DNA from: Nitriliruptoraceae bacterium | Lineage (GTDB): Bacteria > Actinomycetota > Nitriliruptoria > Nitriliruptorales > Nitriliruptoraceae | DNA length: 39,833 bases | Direction of reading: 5' to 3' | Assembly: GCA_007130695.1 (NCBI GenBank) | Contig: SLRZ01000113.1 | Span: forward strand, 1 to 39,833 | Shown here: positions 24,720-33,693 of the stretch, one piece after another | Position numbering within the stretch: position 1 is the first letter of the stretch | How the letters are laid out: the number at the start of each line of letters is the position of its first letter | Program-made: the position numbers and the translations under genes | The notes under the pieces: generated by a model | The model's database searches: none | Seen by the model: only the letters and a program-made list of their open reading frames with translations | Told to the model about the DNA's origin: nothing

Positions 24720-24757
24720 AACGGCGCTCCCGACCCCGTCCGGGACGCCGTTTTTTT
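24720..24757 (+). terminator. Intrinsic terminator in the gltB leader (attenuator candidate)
   Basis: AACGGCG and TCCCG on the left pair with CGGGA and CGCCGTT on the right, giving about 12 base pairs with one bulged C and an 8-nt loop. A run of seven T follows at 24751-24757. It is the only hairpin with a real U-tract that I noticed in the window. It faces gltB and begins within a few bases of the predicted transcript start, so a full stop would give a roughly 40-nt RNA. It cannot serve the divergent lipoprotein gene on the other strand. What would relieve it is unknown. Confidence 0.7.
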
Positions 24758-24852
24758 CATGTCCGGGAACGGTGAGTCCCCGAACGCCGGGTCGGTGTCC
24801 GCAGTGCCGGACCTCCAGCAGGTCCCGCGCCGATTCGAGGAGCCCGCCGGCG

Positions 24853-27800
24853 ATGAGCCAATCCACCACGCACCACGAGCCCGCCACCTTCCTGCCCGAC
24901 GAGCGCGACGCCTGCGGGATCGGCTTCGTGGCCCACGCCGACGGTCGCCCCCGCCGCCAGATCGTCTCCTATGCGCTGCAGGGGCTGTGCGGGGTCGAGC
25001 ACCGTGGTGCGGTCGCCTCGGATGCCAAGAGCGGCGACGGCGCGGGCCTGCTCACCCAGATCCCGCGTGAGCTCTTCGCCGACTTCGCGGCGGAACTCGG
25101 TGGAGGGGACGTCCCGGCCGAGGACCTCGGCGTGGCGTTCCTGTTCCTCGCCCCCGGGCAGGACGACGATGCCGAACACGCCCGCGCGCGGGCCCGGGCG
25201 GCCGTCGAGGAGGCCTGCGACGCCGAGGGCGTGCGGCTGCTGGGGTTCCGTACGGTGCCGACCGATCCCGACGCGATCGGCGAGATCGCGGTGCGTTCAC
25301 AGCCCGAGCTCGTGCAGGCGCTGTTCGTGCGACCGACCCTCGACGGCGAACGCGCCGACGACCGCGCGGCGGAACGCCTGGCCTACCGGTGCCGTCGCCG
25401 GGCGCTGCACACCTGCGAGCAGCAGGACGTGCGGTTCTACGCGGCCTCGTGGTCCTACCTGACCGTGACCTACAAGGCGATGGCCGACGCCGGGCAGCTC
25501 GACGCCTTCTACCCCGACCTGCGCGACGAGCGGTTCACCTCGGCGATCGCGGTCTTCCACTCCCGGTTCTCCACCAACACCACGCCCACCTGGGAACGGG
25601 CCCAGCCGTTCCGGATGCTGTGCCACAACGGTGAGATCAACACCATCGACGGCAACGTCAATCTCATGCGTGCCCGGGAGGGCGACCTCGGCCCCGGCAA
25701 CCTGTCGGTGGACGGGGCGGACTGGATCGACGCGGAACTGATCCACCCGGTCATCGACCTCGAGCAGTCGGACTCGGCGAAGCTCGACGCCGCACTCGAA
25801 CTGCTCGTCCGGGGTGGCCGCGACCTGCGCCACTCCCAGTCGATGCTCGTGCCCCAGGTCTGGGAGGGTGCGCGCGACCTCGAGCCGGAGATCCGGGACT
25901 TCTACCGGTACCACTCGTGCCTGATCGAGCCCTGGGACGGCCCCGCCGGGCTGATCTTCACCGACGGGCTGCGGGTGGGCGCCGCCCTCGACCGAAACGG
26001 GCTGCGCCCGCTGCGCTACCACGTCTGCGAGGACGGCCTGGTGGTTGCCTCCTCCGAGGTCGGTGCCGTCACCGTCAGCCTGCCGACCGACCACGCCGAG
26101 CACCACGGCCGGATCCGGCGCGAGCGGCTCGGGCCCGGCCAGATGCTGTGCGTGGATCCCGCGGAGGGCGGACTGCAGGAGGACCGCGAGATCAAGCTCC
26201 GCCTCGGTCGCCGTGCCCCGTACGGCACCTGGCTGAGTGAGCACCTCAAGCCGGTCAAGGCGGGCCAGCCGATCGAGGGCGCGCCGGCCGACCTGCAGCA
26301 GCGCCAGTTGGCCTACGGCGTCACCAAGGAGGAGATCATCTCCATCCTGCGGCCGATGGCGACGCAGGGCAAGGAGACCACCTCCTCGATGGGCGACGAC
26401 ACCCCGATCGAACCGCTCGCCCACTACCACCGCCCCGTGGCCCACTACCTCAAGCAACGGTTCGCTCAGGTCACCAACCCGCCGATCGACCACCTGCGCG
26501 AGAACGAGGTCATGAGTCTGCGCACCCTGCTCGGGCCGCGCCAGCCGATCCTGACCGAGGCCCCCGAGGCCGCCCGGCTGGTCGAGCTCGGTTCGTTCTT
26601 CCTCTACCCGGACGGGCTGCAGCGCATCGTGCTCGACGCGGACATCCCGTTCGGGGTCCAGGCGGTCGACGCCACCTTCCCGGTCGCCGACGGGCCCCAG
26701 GGTCTGGCCGTGGCGCTCGAACGGCTCGGCGACGAGGCCGTGGGACACGTGCGCGCCGGTGCCGGGGTGGTCGTGGTCTCCGACGTGGGCACCGACGAGG
26801 AGCACTGCCGGGTGCCGGCGCTGTTGGCGGTGGGTGCGGTCCACCAGCGGCTGATCCGCGAGGGGCTGCGCACCCGGACCTCGCTCGTGGCCGAGACCGA
26901 CGAGGCGCGCGAGACCCACGACATGGCGACGCTGATCGGCTTCGGTGCCGACGCGATCGTGCCCCGGCTCGTGCTGCAGACGATCACCGACCTGGCCGAC
27001 GAGGGCCGCATCGGTGGCGACAACCCGTCCGCGACCGAGGCGCAGGACAACTACCGCAACGCGGTCGAGGACGGCGTGCTGAAGATCATGTCCAAGATGG
27101 GGATCTCGACCCTCGACAGCTACCGCAGCGCGCAGGTCTTCGAGGCGCTCGGACTCGGGCCGGACGTGGTGTCGACCTGCTTTGCGGGTATCACCTCCAC
27201 GTTGGGCGGCGTGACGCTGGGCGACCTCGGCCGCGACGTCCTCGACCAGCACGCACTGGCCTTTCCTGCGGACGACGAGGAGGAGCTGCCGGCGCTGCCG
27301 AGCCCCGGGATCATCAAGTACAAGAAGAACGGCGAGTTCCACGACATGAACAAACCGGTCGTGGATGCCCTGCACGCCAGCCTCGGGCTCGGGCGCAAGC
27401 CCGTCACGGAGCCGTTCGTGCTCGACGGCGCCGGCGATGGCGAGCTCGACAACCGCACCGCCGGCATCCTGCGCGCGGCGATGGACGAGGGTCGCTACGA
27501 GCTCTACGAGGAGTTCTCACAGCTCGTCTCGGACCGCCCGCCCGCCTACCCGCGCGACTTCCTCGTCCCGCGTCCCGCCGGCGGACCGATCCCACTCGAG
27601 GAGGTCGAGCCGGCCCACGAGATCGCCCGCCGGTTCTCGACCGGGGCGATGTCCCACGGGGCGCTGTCCTCAGAGGCCCACGAGACCCTGGCGGCCGGAC
27701 TGAACCTGATCGGGGGACGCGCGAACTCCGGTGAGGGCGGCGAGAGCACCCACCGCTTCGCCACCCGTGGAACCGCGCACGACATCGACTGCCGGATCAA

Positions 27801-29493
27801 GCAGGTGGCCTCGGGACGCTTCGGCGTCACCCCGCAGTACCTGGCCAACGCGCAGATGCTGCAGATCAAGATGGCCCAGGGCTCCAAGCCCGGGGAGGGC
27901 GGCCAGATCCCCGGGCACAAGGTGACCGAGGAGATCGCCGAGCTGCGTCACACCACTCCGGGGGTGACGCTGATCAGCCCACCTCCGCACCACGACATCT
28001 ACTCGATCGAGGACCTCGCCCAGCTGATCTTCGATCTCAAGCAGGTCAACCCGGCCGCGGAGGTCGACGTCAAGCTCGTCGCGCTCGCGGGGATCGGCAC
28101 CGTCTCCGCGGGGGTGGTCAAGGCCCTGGCGGATTCGATCCACATCTCGGGGAACGACGGCGGCACGGGCGCGTCCCCGTTGAGTTCCATCCAGCACGCG
28201 GGCATGCCCTGGGAACTCGGGCTGGCCGAGGTCCGTCAGACGCTGCGCGCGAACCGGCTGCGCGGCCGGGTGAAGCTGCGGGTCGACGGGGGTTTCAAGA
28301 CCGGGCGGGACATCCTCGTTGCCGCGCTGCTCGGCGCCGACGAGTACTCCTTCGGGACCGCGGCGCTGTTCGCGGAAGGCTGCATCATGGCCCGCGCGTG
28401 TCACCGTGACACCTGCCCCGTCGGTATCGCCACCCAGCGCCGGGACCTGCGCGACAAGTTCGTGGGGACCCCCGAGATGGTCGCGGCCTATCTGTTGTTC
28501 GTCGCCGAGGAGGTCCGTCACCGGCTCGCCGAGCTGGGTCTGCGTTCCCTCGACGAGGCCATCGGACGGGTGGACCTGCTCTCGATCCGGGAAGGACTCG
28601 AGGGCCGGGCGCAGCGCATCGACGTCACGCCACTGCTGCAGGACACCGAGGTGGGTGAGCGGCGTTTCGTGCAGCGCCAGCCGATCCAGGACCCGCGCTC
28701 CGAGTTGGGAGACCGTGTCTTCGAGGACTCGCTCGAGACGGTGTTCCTCGGCGGGATCGTCGAGTTCACCTACCGGATCCAGAACTCCGACCGCACCGTG
28801 GGTGCCCGGCTGGGCGGCGCAGTCGGCCTCGAGTTCGGTCAGGAATCGCCGCCCGGGCTGGCGCGACTGCGCTTCACCGGCTCGGCCGGACAGTCCTTCG
28901 GGGCCTTCGCCAGCAAGGGCGTGGAGCTGGTCCTCGACGGTGAGGCCAACGACTACGTGGGCAAGGGCCTCGGCGGTGGCCGCATCATCGTCCGGGCCCC
29001 CGAGGACGACGCCGGGGACCCCGTGCTGGTCGGCAACACCGTGCTGTACGGCGCGACGGAGGGGGACCTGTTCGTCGCCGGACGGACCGGCGAGCGCTTC
29101 GCGGTGCGCAACTCCGGTGCGACGGCGGTCGTCGAGGGGACCGGCGACCACGCCTGCGAGTACATGACGGGTGGCACGGTGGTGGTCCTCGGCCCGACGG
29201 GCCACAACCTCGGTGCCGGGATGAGCGGGGGGGAGTGCTTCGTGCATGACACCTCCGGCGACGTGCTCGCGCGCGTCAACCGGCAGCTCGTCGAGGCTCG
29301 GCGGCCCGACGGGGTGCAGCTCACGCGGCTCCGCGAGCTCGTCGAGCAGCACGCGACCCTCACCGGTTCGCGCCGTTCGGCGGAACTGCTCGAGAACTGG
29401 GAGGCCGCCGCGGAGGGCTTCTGGGTCGTCGCACCCAAGACGGAGCTCGACCGGGTGGCTGCCACGGAGCGGGCGGGTGCCCGCGCCGGGTGA
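24853..29493 (+). CDS. gltB: Glutamate synthase large subunit (1546 aa)
   Basis: Makes glutamate from glutamine and 2-oxoglutarate. The N-terminal class II glutaminase domain uses Cys21 in DACGIGF as nucleophile once the 20-residue propeptide is removed. Next come the central domain (about 450-760) and the FMN/synthase domain (about 830-1200), with GGRANSGEGGES, GQIPGHKV and SGNDGGTGASPLSSIQHAG. The 3Fe-4S motif C1177-x5-C1183-x4-C1188 lies in CIMARACHRDTCPVG. The C-terminal GXGXG beta-helix ends near 1500. ATG at 24853 has GAGGAG 10 bases upstream. gltD, the NADPH-binding small subunit, does not follow; the next gene is a peptidase. A promoter and terminator precede it. Confidence 0.97.
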   Translation: MSQSTTHHEPATFLPDERDACGIGFVAHADGRPRRQIVSYALQGLCGVEHRGAVASDAKSGDGAGLLTQIPRELFADFAAELGGGDVPAEDLGVAFLFLAPGQDDDAEHARARARAAVEEACDAEGVRLLGFRTVPTDPDAIGEIAVRSQPELVQALFVRPTLDGERADDRAAERLAYRCRRRALHTCEQQDVRFYAASWSYLTVTYKAMADAGQLDAFYPDLRDERFTSAIAVFHSRFSTNTTPTWERAQPFRMLCHNGEINTIDGNVNLMRAREGDLGPGNLSVDGADWIDAELIHPVIDLEQSDSAKLDAALELLVRGGRDLRHSQSMLVPQVWEGARDLEPEIRDFYRYHSCLIEPWDGPAGLIFTDGLRVGAALDRNGLRPLRYHVCEDGLVVASSEVGAVTVSLPTDHAEHHGRIRRERLGPGQMLCVDPAEGGLQEDREIKLRLGRRAPYGTWLSEHLKPVKAGQPIEGAPADLQQRQLAYGVTKEEIISILRPMATQGKETTSSMGDDTPIEPLAHYHRPVAHYLKQRFAQVTNPPIDHLRENEVMSLRTLLGPRQPILTEAPEAARLVELGSFFLYPDGLQRIVLDADIPFGVQAVDATFPVADGPQGLAVALERLGDEAVGHVRAGAGVVVVSDVGTDEEHCRVPALLAVGAVHQRLIREGLRTRTSLVAETDEARETHDMATLIGFGADAIVPRLVLQTITDLADEGRIGGDNPSATEAQDNYRNAVEDGVLKIMSKMGISTLDSYRSAQVFEALGLGPDVVSTCFAGITSTLGGVTLGDLGRDVLDQHALAFPADDEEELPALPSPGIIKYKKNGEFHDMNKPVVDALHASLGLGRKPVTEPFVLDGAGDGELDNRTAGILRAAMDEGRYELYEEFSQLVSDRPPAYPRDFLVPRPAGGPIPLEEVEPAHEIARRFSTGAMSHGALSSEAHETLAAGLNLIGGRANSGEGGESTHRFATRGTAHDIDCRIKQVASGRFGVTPQYLANAQMLQIKMAQGSKPGEGGQIPGHKVTEEIAELRHTTPGVTLISPPPHHDIYSIEDLAQLIFDLKQVNPAAEVDVKLVALAGIGTVSAGVVKALADSIHISGNDGGTGASPLSSIQHAGMPWELGLAEVRQTLRANRLRGRVKLRVDGGFKTGRDILVAALLGADEYSFGTAALFAEGCIMARACHRDTCPVGIATQRRDLRDKFVGTPEMVAAYLLFVAEEVRHRLAELGLRSLDEAIGRVDLLSIREGLEGRAQRIDVTPLLQDTEVGERRFVQRQPIQDPRSELGDRVFEDSLETVFLGGIVEFTYRIQNSDRTVGARLGGAVGLEFGQESPPGLARLRFTGSAGQSFGAFASKGVELVLDGEANDYVGKGLGGGRIIVRAPEDDAGDPVLVGNTVLYGATEGDLFVAGRTGERFAVRNSGATAVVEGTGDHACEYMTGGTVVVLGPTGHNLGAGMSGGECFVHDTSGDVLARVNRQLVEARRPDGVQLTRLRELVEQHATLTGSRRSAELLENWEAAAEGFWVVAPKTELDRVAATERAGARAG

Positions 29494-29494
29494 G

Positions 29495-29540
29495 GCCCCG
29501 GATCGGCCGCCGGGCTATCCTCCTGCGGCCGATCCGGGGC
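29495..29540 (+). terminator. 16-bp perfect stem after gltB
   Basis: GCCCCGGATCGGCCGC (29495-29510) pairs exactly with GCGGCCGATCCGGGGC (29525-29540) around a 14-base loop, starting one base after the gltB stop. No T-run follows. A strong U-less terminator, separating gltB from the peptidase gene. Confidence 0.7.
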
Positions 29541-29608
29541 ATGCAGAAGCCTCGGATCGCCTGGTGGACACGGCGAACGCGCGCCCGTGCCATTCTGGGG
29601 AGATCGTC

Positions 29609-30703
29609 GTGAACATCCACGCACGCCCATCGGTCGGGGTCCTCGTGGCCTGCCTGCTGGCGGGCCTGTTCCTCGTCGGCACTGCGCCGCAGGCGTCGTC
29701 GGCGGGGTCGGTCGAGGAGGCGGGTGCGGAACGCGAACGGGTGCAGGCCCGCCTCGACTCGGCCGCCCGCGCCCTGGCCGACGTCGAGACCCGGGTCGCC
29801 ACACTCGAGGCGGAGCGTGACCGGCTCACCGCCCGGGTGGGTGTCCGCGAGGCGGAGATCGCGGAGATCGACGGCCGCATGGAGGACCGGATCCGCCACG
29901 TCTACAAGCACGGCACCAGCGTGGAACCGGTCGCCGTCTTCCTGGCCAGTGAGGATCCCGGGCAGGCGCTGGACCGGGCCGGGACGGTGCGCCGCCTCGT
30001 GCACGGCGACCGGGCGGAGGCGGAGGCGACCGCGGCGAGTCGCGTCCGCCTGCGGACCGAGGTTCAGCGGCTCGAACAGCGCGAGGAGCAGTTGGCCGCT
30101 GCGGTCGCCGAGCAGCAGGAGGTGACCAGCGGGCTCGAACGCGCCCTCGAACGGGCCAGCGCGGTCGAAGAGCGGCTGCGTGCCGAGGAACAGCGTCGGC
30201 GTGAGCGTGAACGTGAGCAACAGGCGCAGGAGCGCCGACAGCACCAGCAGCAGCGTGCGGCGCAGGCCGCGACCTCCGAGACGCCGGACCGCACGGCCCC
30301 GACGGGCGGGTCGGGCATGGTCTGCCCCATCGACCGGCCGCGCTCCTTCACCGACACGTGGGGTGCCGCACGCTCGGGTGGACGCCAGCATCGTGGCACC
30401 GACATCCTCTCACCGATGGGGACCCCGATCCGGGCCATCACCAGTGGGGTGTGGGACATTCGTTCGCCCGGGCCGAGCGCCGGCCTGTGGGCGATCCTGC
30501 ACGGCGACAACGGCAACCAGTACTGGTACATGCACCTGCAGAGCCACACCGTCGCCGACGGTGCCCGGGTCTCGGCCGGGCAGCAGACGGGCACCAACGG
30601 GGACACCGGCAACGCCCGGGGAACCCCGCATCTGCACTTTGAACTCCACCCCGGCGGCGGGGCGGCGGTCAACCCGTACTCGCTGCTGCGGCAGGTCTGC
30701 TGA
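29609..30703 (+). CDS. Secreted M23 family metallopeptidase with coiled coil (364 aa)
   Basis: Exported peptidoglycan hydrolase of the EnvC/NlpD-like type, or its activator. Signal peptide at about 1-32 (VGVLVACLLAGLFLVGTAP, then an Ala-rich cleavage region). Long coiled coil at about 36-235, rich in Glu, Arg and Gln. The M23 domain at about 245-355 has the zinc motifs HRGTDILSPMG (H...D) and HLHFELHPGG (HxH), so zinc ligands look intact and the enzyme is probably active. GTG at 29609 has GGGGAG 7 bases upstream. It follows the gltB terminator and is convergent with the next gene, only 6 bases away. Confidence 0.88.
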   Translation: MNIHARPSVGVLVACLLAGLFLVGTAPQASSAGSVEEAGAERERVQARLDSAARALADVETRVATLEAERDRLTARVGVREAEIAEIDGRMEDRIRHVYKHGTSVEPVAVFLASEDPGQALDRAGTVRRLVHGDRAEAEATAASRVRLRTEVQRLEQREEQLAAAVAEQQEVTSGLERALERASAVEERLRAEEQRRREREREQQAQERRQHQQQRAAQAATSETPDRTAPTGGSGMVCPIDRPRSFTDTWGAARSGGRQHRGTDILSPMGTPIRAITSGVWDIRSPGPSAGLWAILHGDNGNQYWYMHLQSHTVADGARVSAGQQTGTNGDTGNARGTPHLHFELHPGGGAAVNPYSLLRQVC

Positions 30704-30709
30704 CCACAC

Positions 30710-31651
30710 TCAGGGCAGCAGCCCCTCCGGCTCGCGACCCTCGACCACGGCGGCGACGTTGCGCAGGATGCGTCGGCCGATGCGCCGGGCGGCCTCGGAG
30801 GTCGACCCCGCGACGTGTGGGGTGGTGGTCGCACCCGGCACGCCGAACAGAGGGTGTTCGGGGGGTGGCGGCTCCTCGCCGAAGACGTCGGTGACGACGG
30901 CGTGCAGCCGGCCCTCCGCGAGCGCCGCGGCCAGCGCCACCTCGTCGGCGACCTCGCCACGGGCGGCGTTGACCACCACGGCCTCGGTCGGCAGGCGCCG
31001 GATTCGCTCGGCCGACAGCAGTCCGCGCGTGGCGTCGGTGAGCGCGCAGGCCAGCACCAGGACCTGGCTCTCGGCGACGAGGTCGTCGAGCTCCCGCCAC
31101 TGGACCCCGAGGCCGCGCTCCTCGTCCGGGGCCCGACGCCGCCCACTGGTGTAGCGCAGCGCAACGTCGAACGCCGACAACCGGTGGGCGACGGCCCGAC
31201 CGATCGATCCGAGGCCCACGATGCCGACGGTGCGGCCGGCGAGCTCGAACCGGGGGGTGCCGAGTCCGGGCCAGTCGCCCTCGGCGAGCGCCTCGCGGTC
31301 CCCGCCCAGGCGCCGCAGGCCCTCGATCGCCGCCCAGACGCACCATTCGGCGACCGCCACGTCGTTCAAGCCCGCACAGTTCGCGACCGGCACGCCCGCG
31401 GCGTGCAGGCCCCGAAGGTCGACCCCGTCGAGCCCCGCGGAGGGCACTTGGACGAGCCGGCAGGTCGGGGCGAGTGCGTCCAGGATCGCGCCCTCGACCC
31501 GGTGGCGTCCCGTCCAGTCGGCGACGACCATCGTCGCGCCACGGCACGCCCCCACGGGGTCGTCGCCGGCCTCCACCACCTCGGTGTCCACGAAGCGCTC
31601 ACGCAGCACGGCTGCCGGGAACGGGGCGAGCAACGCGATACGTTCGGACAC
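30710..31651 (-). CDS. D-isomer specific 2-hydroxyacid dehydrogenase (313 aa)
   Basis: NAD(P)-dependent oxidoreductase that interconverts a 2-hydroxyacid and a 2-keto acid. Substrate-binding half at both ends of the chain and a Rossmann domain in the middle, with GLGSIG at 146-151. Catalytic set R230 in NAARGE, E259 in FGEEP, and H278 in TTPHVAG are all present. GTG at 31651 has GGAAGG 7 bases upstream. The promoter region is divergent from korA; TAGCCT on the minus strand at 31715-31710 is -10-like. Substrate (for example phosphoglycerate, glyoxylate or hydroxypyruvate) is not clear; at 313 aa it lacks the ACT domain of SerA. Confidence 0.88.
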   Translation of the reverse strand: MSERIALLAPFPAAVLRERFVDTEVVEAGDDPVGACRGATMVVADWTGRHRVEGAILDALAPTCRLVQVPSAGLDGVDLRGLHAAGVPVANCAGLNDVAVAEWCVWAAIEGLRRLGGDREALAEGDWPGLGTPRFELAGRTVGIVGLGSIGRAVAHRLSAFDVALRYTSGRRRAPDEERGLGVQWRELDDLVAESQVLVLACALTDATRGLLSAERIRRLPTEAVVVNAARGEVADEVALAAALAEGRLHAVVTDVFGEEPPPPEHPLFGVPGATTTPHVAGSTSEAARRIGRRILRNVAAVVEGREPEGLLP

Positions 31652-31709
31652 GGTCGACCTTCCGCTCGGGCCGGCAGTGGGCGAGTTTCACGCGCGGCCG
31701 GGACCTGGC

Positions 31710-31715
31710 AGGCTA
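31710..31715 (-). promoter_or_regulatory. -10-like TAGCCT for the 2-hydroxyacid dehydrogenase gene
   Basis: Minus-strand TAGCCT at 31715-31710, 58 bases before the GTG, in the 116-bp gap divergent from korA. The korA promoter must share this space; plus-strand TAGGGC (31714-31719) is only a weak candidate. Confidence 0.35.
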
Positions 31716-31767
31716 GGGCCCGGGACCAGAGGACGGCGGCGGCCGTCGACGAAGAGAGGGCACGGTC

Positions 31768-33690
31768 TTGACGACGAGTCAACGCGCGAAGGTCCAGCTC
31801 TCCGGGGCGGTCGTCCGGTTCGCCGGCGACTCGGGCGACGGGATGCAGCTCACGGGCGACCGTTTCACGACGCAGTCGGCCCTGGGCGGCAACGACCTGG
31901 CGACGCTGCCGGACTTCCCGGCCGAGATCCGGGCACCCGCCGGGACGCTCGCGGGGGTGAGCTCCTTCCAGCTGCACTTCTCGGACAACGACATCCACAC
32001 GCCCGGTGACGCACCCGACGTGCTGGTCGCGATGAACCCGGCAGCGCTCAGCAAGCACCTCGACGCGCTCAAGCCCGGCGGCACCCTGATCGTCAACCTC
32101 GATGCCTTCACCGAGCGCAACCTGCAGAAGGCCGGCTACGAGGGTGATCCGCTCGATGACGGGTCGGTGGAGGACCTGCAGGTCCACCGCGTCCCGCTGA
32201 CCGACCTCACCGTGCGCGCGTTGGAGCCGTGGATCGAGGCGGGGGAGCTGAACAAGAAGGAGGCCGAGCGCTGCAAGAACATGTTCGCGCTCGGGCTGAT
32301 CTCGTTCATGTTCTCCAAGTCCGTCGACGAGACCGAGGCCTGGCTGCGGACCAAGTTCGCCCAACGGCCCGAGCTCGCCGACGCCAACGTCGCCGCGTTG
32401 CGGGCTGGGGCGAACTACGGCGAGACCACCGAGGCGTTCACCTACACCTACGAGGTCGCGGCCGCGAGCCTGCCGCCGGGGCGCTACCGCAACATCACGG
32501 GAAACCAGGCGCTCGCCTACGGTCTGGTCGCCGCGGGGGTCCAGTCCGGCCTCGAGCTGTTCTGCGGCTCCTACCCGATCACCCCCGCTTCGGACATCCT
32601 GCACGAGCTCGCCCGCCAGAAGCACTTCGGCGTGGCCACCTTCCAGGCGGAGGACGAGATCGCCGCGATGGGGTCGGTCATCGGGGCGGCCTTCGGCGGG
32701 GCACTCGCGATCACCGCCTCGTCGGGACCGGGCATCGCGCTGAAGGCCGAGGCCATGGGCCTGGCCACCGCGATCGAACTCCCGATGATCGTGATCAACG
32801 TCCAGCGCGGCGGTCCCTCGACGGGGCTGCCCACCAAGACCGAGCAGTCGGACCTTTTGCAGGTCCTCTACGGACGCAACGGTGAGGCACCGCTGCCGGT
32901 CGTCGCGGCGAGCACCCCGGCCGACTGTTTCGACACGGCCCTCGAGGCCGCCCGCATCGCGCTGACCTACCGCACCCCGGTCATCCTGCTCTCCGACGGC
33001 TACCTCGCCAACTCGGCGGAGCCGTGGCGGCTGCCGGACGTGAACGCACTGCCCGACCTGCGGGTGGACTTCACGACCGAGGCCAACGGCGACGACGGGG
33101 AGTTCCTGCCCTACCTGCGTGACGAGTCGACCCTGGCCCGGCCCTGGGCGGTGCCCGGCACGGTCGGTCTGCAGCACCGTGTGGGCGGCCTCGAGAAGGC
33201 CGACCGGACGGGCAACATCAGCTACGACCCCGACAACCATCAGAAGATGACCGACCTGCGGCACCAGCGGATCCAGCGCATCGCGCAGGACCTGCCACCC
33301 ATGGGTGTCGACGACCCGGACGGTGATGCCGACGTCCTGGTGATCGGGTGGGGCTCGACCGCCGGGCCGATCCGGGCCGCCTGCCAGCAGCTGCGCGCGA
33401 GCGGTCACAAGGTGGCGCGGGCGCACCTGCGTCACCTCTCGCCACTGCCGGACGACCTCAACGACCTGCTGCGCAGCTACCGGGTGGTGGTCTGTCCGGA
33501 GAACAACACCGGGCAGCTGTCCATGCTGTTGCGCGCCCGGTCGCTCGTGGACGTCAAGGGCTACAACCGGGTGACGGGCCAGCCCTTCACCGCGGGTGAG
33601 CTCGTGGAGGCCGTCGAACACCTCGCCTTCGGCTCGACCGAGGGACCACGCGAGACCGAACGGGCCGTGACCCGCCGCAAGGGAGCGTGA
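31768..33690 (+). CDS. korA: 2-oxoacid:ferredoxin oxidoreductase alpha subunit (640 aa)
   Basis: Fused gamma-alpha subunit of 2-oxoglutarate (or related 2-oxoacid) ferredoxin oxidoreductase, which oxidatively decarboxylates the keto acid to acyl-CoA while reducing ferredoxin. Gamma domain at about 8-200, with GDSGDGMQLTGDRF; alpha (pyrimidine-binding TPP) domain from about 230, with GNQALAYGLVAAGV, CGSYPITPASDILHELA, FQAEDEIAAMGS and GPSTGLPTKTEQSDL; C-terminal domain with DVLVIGWGSTAGP. The start is TTG at 31768 with GAGAGGG 8 bases upstream. It is followed after 3 bases by korB. Substrate is assigned by family resemblance to mycobacterial KorAB. Confidence 0.93.
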   Translation: MTTSQRAKVQLSGAVVRFAGDSGDGMQLTGDRFTTQSALGGNDLATLPDFPAEIRAPAGTLAGVSSFQLHFSDNDIHTPGDAPDVLVAMNPAALSKHLDALKPGGTLIVNLDAFTERNLQKAGYEGDPLDDGSVEDLQVHRVPLTDLTVRALEPWIEAGELNKKEAERCKNMFALGLISFMFSKSVDETEAWLRTKFAQRPELADANVAALRAGANYGETTEAFTYTYEVAAASLPPGRYRNITGNQALAYGLVAAGVQSGLELFCGSYPITPASDILHELARQKHFGVATFQAEDEIAAMGSVIGAAFGGALAITASSGPGIALKAEAMGLATAIELPMIVINVQRGGPSTGLPTKTEQSDLLQVLYGRNGEAPLPVVAASTPADCFDTALEAARIALTYRTPVILLSDGYLANSAEPWRLPDVNALPDLRVDFTTEANGDDGEFLPYLRDESTLARPWAVPGTVGLQHRVGGLEKADRTGNISYDPDNHQKMTDLRHQRIQRIAQDLPPMGVDDPDGDADVLVIGWGSTAGPIRAACQQLRASGHKVARAHLRHLSPLPDDLNDLLRSYRVVVCPENNTGQLSMLLRARSLVDVKGYNRVTGQPFTAGELVEAVEHLAFGSTEGPRETERAVTRRKGA

Positions 33691-33693
33691 CGC

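Noticed and set aside
24704-24780. Small upstream reading frame starting at the ATGATG within the gltB -10
   Set aside because: It overlaps the -10 box and would lie before the expected transcript start; no ribosome binding site.
25297-29352. Two open frames of several hundred codons on the minus strand opposite gltB
   Set aside because: Antisense shadows of gltB: Asp/Val/Gly/Leu-rich, no motifs, no ribosome binding site.
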